Shown one piece after another: positions 61,040 through 64,000 of a stretch of DNA of 64,000 bases. Location of the stretch: NCBI RefSeq assembly GCF_014639155.1, contig NZ_BMFT01000001.1, forward strand, positions 1,922,001 through 1,986,000, in the 5' to 3' direction. Within the stretch, counting starts at the first letter, position 1. The number at the start of each line of letters is the position of its first letter. Under the pieces are notes generated by a model. It saw only the letters and a program-made list of their open reading frames with translations. It was not told the origin of the DNA and searched no databases. The DNA comes from Paenibacillus segetis (lineage in GTDB: Bacteria; Bacillota; Bacilli; Paenibacillales; Paenibacillaceae). A program made the translations under genes and the position numbers.

Positions 61040-61996
61040 ATGAGCTCTAAAGCCGAACAAAAAGAAAAACGTAAGCGCTTACCTTTCCGTTGGCATAAGC
61101 AAGATACGGAACTTACCCTCTTGGCATTGCCGACGACGATCTGGTACATCTTGTTTTGTTTCTTACCTATGTTCGGGATCATTATCGCCTTCAAAAACTT
61201 TAGAATTAGCGGCGGGTTCTTGAGCAATGTGTTTAAGAGTCCATGGGTAGGATTTAAAAACTTTGAGTTTCTATTCAAGTCAAATGATGCTTGGGTCATT
61301 ATTCGTAACACCATTGGCTACAATATTATTTTTATCATTCTGGGTATTGTGCTCCCTGTTCTATTCGCTATTATGATCGGGCTACTCCACAGCCGTAAAG
61401 CAAGTAAAGTCTATCAGACGATGATGTTTCTCCCTTACTTCTTATCATGGGTCGTCGTATCTGCTGTGGGTTGGGCGTTCCTAAGTTTTGATAAAGGGAT
61501 TGTCAATTCAATGCTCGTCAATATGGGAGGCGATCCTGTTAACTGGTATATGGAACCGTCATACTGGCCATTCTTTCTGATCTTCTTGAATGTCTGGAAA
61601 GGACTAGGCTATGGAATGGTTATTTATCTGGCAACCATCACAAGCCTTGATAGCACTTATTATGAAGCTGCAATTATTGATGGTGCTTCTATATGGCAGC
61701 AGACGAGATATATAACATTGCCAATGCTCAAACTAGTTATCGTCATGATGTTCATTTTATCAGTTGGACGTATATTCTACACCGATTTTGGTTTGTTCTA
61801 TCAGGTTACACGAGATTCCAATTCTCTGTTCAACGTGGCTACCACCATCGATGTCATGGTCTATAAACAATTAAAAACCGCTACCGTGGGGATGGCATCA
61901 GCAGCCGCCTTTGTTCAGTCCGTACTAGGTTGTGCAACTATTCTAACCGCTAACTGGATCGTACGCAAAATTGATTCTGATAGCGCGATGATGTAA
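61040..61996 (+). CDS. ABC transporter permease, LplB-type (sugar importer)
   Basis: This 318-residue permease has six membrane helices and the EAA loop of binding-protein-dependent importers (YYEAAIIDGASIWQQTRYIT). The N-terminus is basic (KAEQKEKRKRLPFRW). LplB/YtcP-like permeases of Paenibacillus take up oligosaccharides. The ATG at 61040 follows AAGGAG with 8 bases spacing; a GTG three codons earlier is inside the site. It leads an operon with LplC and a lipoprotein; the ATPase is not encoded here, as usual for systems that share MsmX-type ATPases. Confidence 0.88.
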   Translation: MSSKAEQKEKRKRLPFRWHKQDTELTLLALPTTIWYILFCFLPMFGIIIAFKNFRISGGFLSNVFKSPWVGFKNFEFLFKSNDAWVIIRNTIGYNIIFIILGIVLPVLFAIMIGLLHSRKASKVYQTMMFLPYFLSWVVVSAVGWAFLSFDKGIVNSMLVNMGGDPVNWYMEPSYWPFFLIFLNVWKGLGYGMVIYLATITSLDSTYYEAAIIDGASIWQQTRYITLPMLKLVIVMMFILSVGRIFYTDFGLFYQVTRDSNSLFNVATTIDVMVYKQLKTATVGMASAAAFVQSVLGCATILTANWIVRKIDSDSAMM

Positions 61997-62008
61997 GGAG
62001 GTATGACG

Positions 62009-62941
62009 ATGAGAATTAAAACTACTATTTCTGACTCTGGTCTTGAGAAATTTAACCGTACTAGCAATGTCACCAACCTCTTTTTCAATCTGGTCTTTAT
62101 CTTCTTAGCGCTAGTCTGTGTCATTCCTGTAGTTGTTGTTCTCTCTATTTCATTTTCCAGTGAAGCTTCCATACGTGAGACAGGATATCATTTATTACCG
62201 ACTGTTCTGTCAGGTGAAGCTTACGGCTATATTGTCAAGCAAGGAACGATGATTCTGCGGGCGCTCGGCGTATCCGCACTTGTAACAGTGGCTGGTACTG
62301 TACTCGGTGTATTCCTTACCACCTCCATGGGATATGTAATTTCTCGCCCAACATACAAGCTGAAGGGCTTTCTAACTTGGGTGGTATTCATCCCCATGGT
62401 ATTCAATGGTGGTTTGGTATCCAGTTACTTCATTAATTCAAATCTATTAGGACTAAAGGATAGTGTCTGGGCACTTATTCTGCCGCTGGCTGTCTCATCG
62501 TTCAACGTTATCATTTGTAAGACCTTCTTCAAAAGTACGATTCCCGATGGGTTGGTTGAATCTGCTGAAATTGATGGCGCTAGCCAGCTACGAATCTTTT
62601 TCTCAATCATTCTACCGATCTCCTTACCGGTTATTGCTACAATTGGACTATTTCTCTGCTTCGGTTACTGGAATGACTGGTTCCAATCGATGCTCTATAT
62701 AGACAACCAGAACCTATATTCTCTGCAAGCATTACTGAATAGCTTGATGAGCAATGTTGATGCACTCGCCAAGAATGCCGCAAGTATGGGCGTTAGTTAC
62801 GCGGTACTCGTCGCAACGATGCCGAAGGAATCTGCCCGTATGGCTGTAGCCATTCTCATTGTTCTGCCTGTAGCTTTCGCCTACCCTTTCTTCCAGAAGT
62901 ATTTTATTTCTGGTCTAACGGTCGGCGCTGTCAAAGGTTAA
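62009..62941 (+). CDS. ABC transporter permease, LplC/YtcP-type
   Basis: This 310-residue second permease has six helices and the EAA motif VESAEIDGASQLRIFFSIIL. GYHLLPTVLSGEAYGYIVKQ in the first periplasm-side loop is typical of LplC/YtcP proteins. It follows the LplB gene by 12 bases. The start ATG at 62009 is chosen because AAGGAGG sits 7 bases before it, while an ATG two codons earlier touches that site. It works with the LplB permease and the solute-binding lipoprotein downstream. Confidence 0.88.
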   Translation: MRIKTTISDSGLEKFNRTSNVTNLFFNLVFIFLALVCVIPVVVVLSISFSSEASIRETGYHLLPTVLSGEAYGYIVKQGTMILRALGVSALVTVAGTVLGVFLTTSMGYVISRPTYKLKGFLTWVVFIPMVFNGGLVSSYFINSNLLGLKDSVWALILPLAVSSFNVIICKTFFKSTIPDGLVESAEIDGASQLRIFFSIILPISLPVIATIGLFLCFGYWNDWFQSMLYIDNQNLYSLQALLNSLMSNVDALAKNAASMGVSYAVLVATMPKESARMAVAILIVLPVAFAYPFFQKYFISGLTVGAVKG

Positions 62942-63026
62942 TGACGAAATAAGCCAAGCAAACTTGGTTTATGATAAATCACTGTAGAACTATTACGGTG
63001 ATATAACTTCAAAAGGGGGAAATCAA

Positions 63027-64000
63027 ATGAAGAAATCTTGGAAGTTTATCTCTATGCTGTGTGTACTGACACTAATGTTGACTGCTTTAGCAGCCTGTGG
63101 TGGCTCGAATTCTGCTTCAACAACAGATGAATCTACGAAGGCAACAGACGCACCAAAGGACACAACAACGGTCAGTAAGGATATTCCGACTTTGGTCTGG
63201 TGGACCATCGGTGGTCAAGTACCTAATAACTTCAGTAAAGCTATTGATGCTATGAATGAATACACCGCTGAGAAAATTGGTGTGAAAATTGACATCAAGG
63301 TAGCCAGCTGGGGTGAATGGGATACAAAAATAAACACGATTGTGAATACTGGCGAACCCTTCGATATTATGTTCACGAACAGCGGTAAATACAGCAAACA
63401 AGTAGCTATGGGTGCTTTTGCCGATATCACGGATCTGGTTCAAAGTGAATCACCTGACTTATACAAAGCGATTCCTGAAAAAGTATGGGAAGGCACAAAA
63501 ATTGGCGGTAAGTATTATTCCGTTCCTACCTACAAAGATTCAGCCCTAACACAGTATTGGGTATTCGATGATAAATATGTGCAAAAGTACAATATCGATA
63601 TCAACAATATTAAAACACTTCAAGATCTTGAAAAGCCACTGCGCGCTATGAAGGCTGAAGGCAAGAATTTCTACCCAATGCCAATGACTCAAGGTGATGG
63701 CTTGAATGGTTTCTTTAACGAATATGACGATTTAACACTAGGCTTCCCTCCTATTGGCGTAAAAGCTGACGATGCATCGCGCACAGTTGTCTCTGTTCTC
63801 GAGCAGCCTGATATTATGAACAACCTAAAAATCTTGCATGGATTATATCAAGATGGCATCATCAACCCTGATGCTCCGACGAAAACGGAGAAAGATAAAG
63901 GCCAAGCATTCTTTTCAGCTCAGGCGTTTCCAGGTGCAGAAGTAAGCTGGCAAATCAATGATGCTGTAGAAAAGTATACTATGTTTCAGCACTATGGACC
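63027..64000 (+). CDS. extracellular solute-binding lipoprotein (LplA-like), partial
   Basis: The frame begins at the ATG at 63027, after AAAAGGGGGA, and runs to the right edge, so the 3' end is outside. It has a lipoprotein signal with lipobox LAACGGSN (Cys about 23), a Ser/Thr/Ala/Asp linker, and then a family 1 solute-binding start (VWWTIGGQVPNNFSKAIDAM, YTAEKIGVKIDIKVASWGEW, MFTNSGKYSKQVAMGAFADI). LplA/YtcQ-type proteins carry oligosaccharides to LplBC. The remaining part should include a DUF3502-like C-terminus. Confidence 0.9.
   Translation, partial: MKKSWKFISMLCVLTLMLTALAACGGSNSASTTDESTKATDAPKDTTTVSKDIPTLVWWTIGGQVPNNFSKAIDAMNEYTAEKIGVKIDIKVASWGEWDTKINTIVNTGEPFDIMFTNSGKYSKQVAMGAFADITDLVQSESPDLYKAIPEKVWEGTKIGGKYYSVPTYKDSALTQYWVFDDKYVQKYNIDINNIKTLQDLEKPLRAMKAEGKNFYPMPMTQGDGLNGFFNEYDDLTLGFPPIGVKADDASRTVVSVLEQPDIMNNLKILHGLYQDGIINPDAPTKTEKDKGQAFFSAQAFPGAEVSWQINDAVEKYTMFQHYG

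Overview
The window looks like a chromosomal segment of a low-to-middle GC, spore-forming Firmicute, most likely Paenibacillus or a close relative. The reasons are two S-layer-homology (SLH) surface proteins, a gamma-type small acid-soluble spore protein, a stalk protein with copper-amine-oxidase-N-like domains, an LplABC-type sugar importer, a BceRS-BceAB peptide-resistance module, a DUF3953 protein, and strong AGGAGG-type ribosome binding sites throughout. There is no rRNA, tRNA, CRISPR array or intact transposase. Most genes lie on the minus strand in short operons closed by good intrinsic terminators.

Layout. 1-4.4 kb: a minus-strand array of immunity-like genes (two SUFU-family, one SUKH/SMI1-KNR4, two unrecognised) with no toxin gene in view and a start-less relic frame between two of them. 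4.6-9.5 kb: metal homeostasis, with a CadC/SmtB-type repressor facing a CPC-type Cd/Zn/Pb ATPase whose promoter carries a perfect ArsR/SmtB-type palindrome, followed by an SPC-type (P1B-4) ATPase. 9.7-12.3 kb: aldo/keto reductase and short-chain dehydrogenase around a decayed HxlR-family regulator and a cluster of palindromes. 12.4-17.1 kb: BceB, BceA, BceS, BceR. 17.2-24.6 kb: a scrambled accessory stretch with gene fragments (methyltransferase, DUF418, RidA, tyrosine recombinase), small genes, a PadR-DUF1048-DrrAB-like drug-export operon, and six copies of a dispersed repeat with a CCGTTAG core. 24.6-31.5 kb: small housekeeping and accessory units (VOC protein, spore protein, CynX-type MFS with a cupin-XRE regulator, a lipoprotein-like surface protein, and a GyrI-like operon divergent from a WYL regulator). 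31.5-38.5 kb: rifampin phosphotransferase, MFS, YitT, ABC ATPase, FadR-type GntR. 38.7-47.7 kb: hydrolase, TetR/SDR pair, an isochorismatase-fold protein, CDF metal exporter, an ArsR-MBL-NAD(P)-Rrf2 gene row, stalk protein, MmcQ. 47.9-55.4 kb: UvrA paralogue, MGT-type glycosyltransferase, then a MocR-Ddl-aminotransferase operon. 55.5-64 kb: two divergent SLH proteins (an Ig-repeat protein and a metallophosphoesterase) and the start of an LplB-LplC-lipoprotein importer that runs off the right edge.

How it works together. The region is rich in defence and stress functions: orphan immunity genes, heavy-metal export, antimicrobial-peptide sensing and export, rifamycin phosphorylation, macrolide-type glycosylation, and drug export. 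Local regulators (ArsR, PadR, XRE-cupin, WYL, TetR, GntR, Rrf2, MocR) sit beside their presumed targets, several with palindromes at the expected promoter positions. The most unusual structure is the 17.5-24.5 kb stretch. There a short conserved repeat lies just beyond the 3' end of successive same-strand genes, next to a decayed tyrosine recombinase, giving a cassette-like layout.
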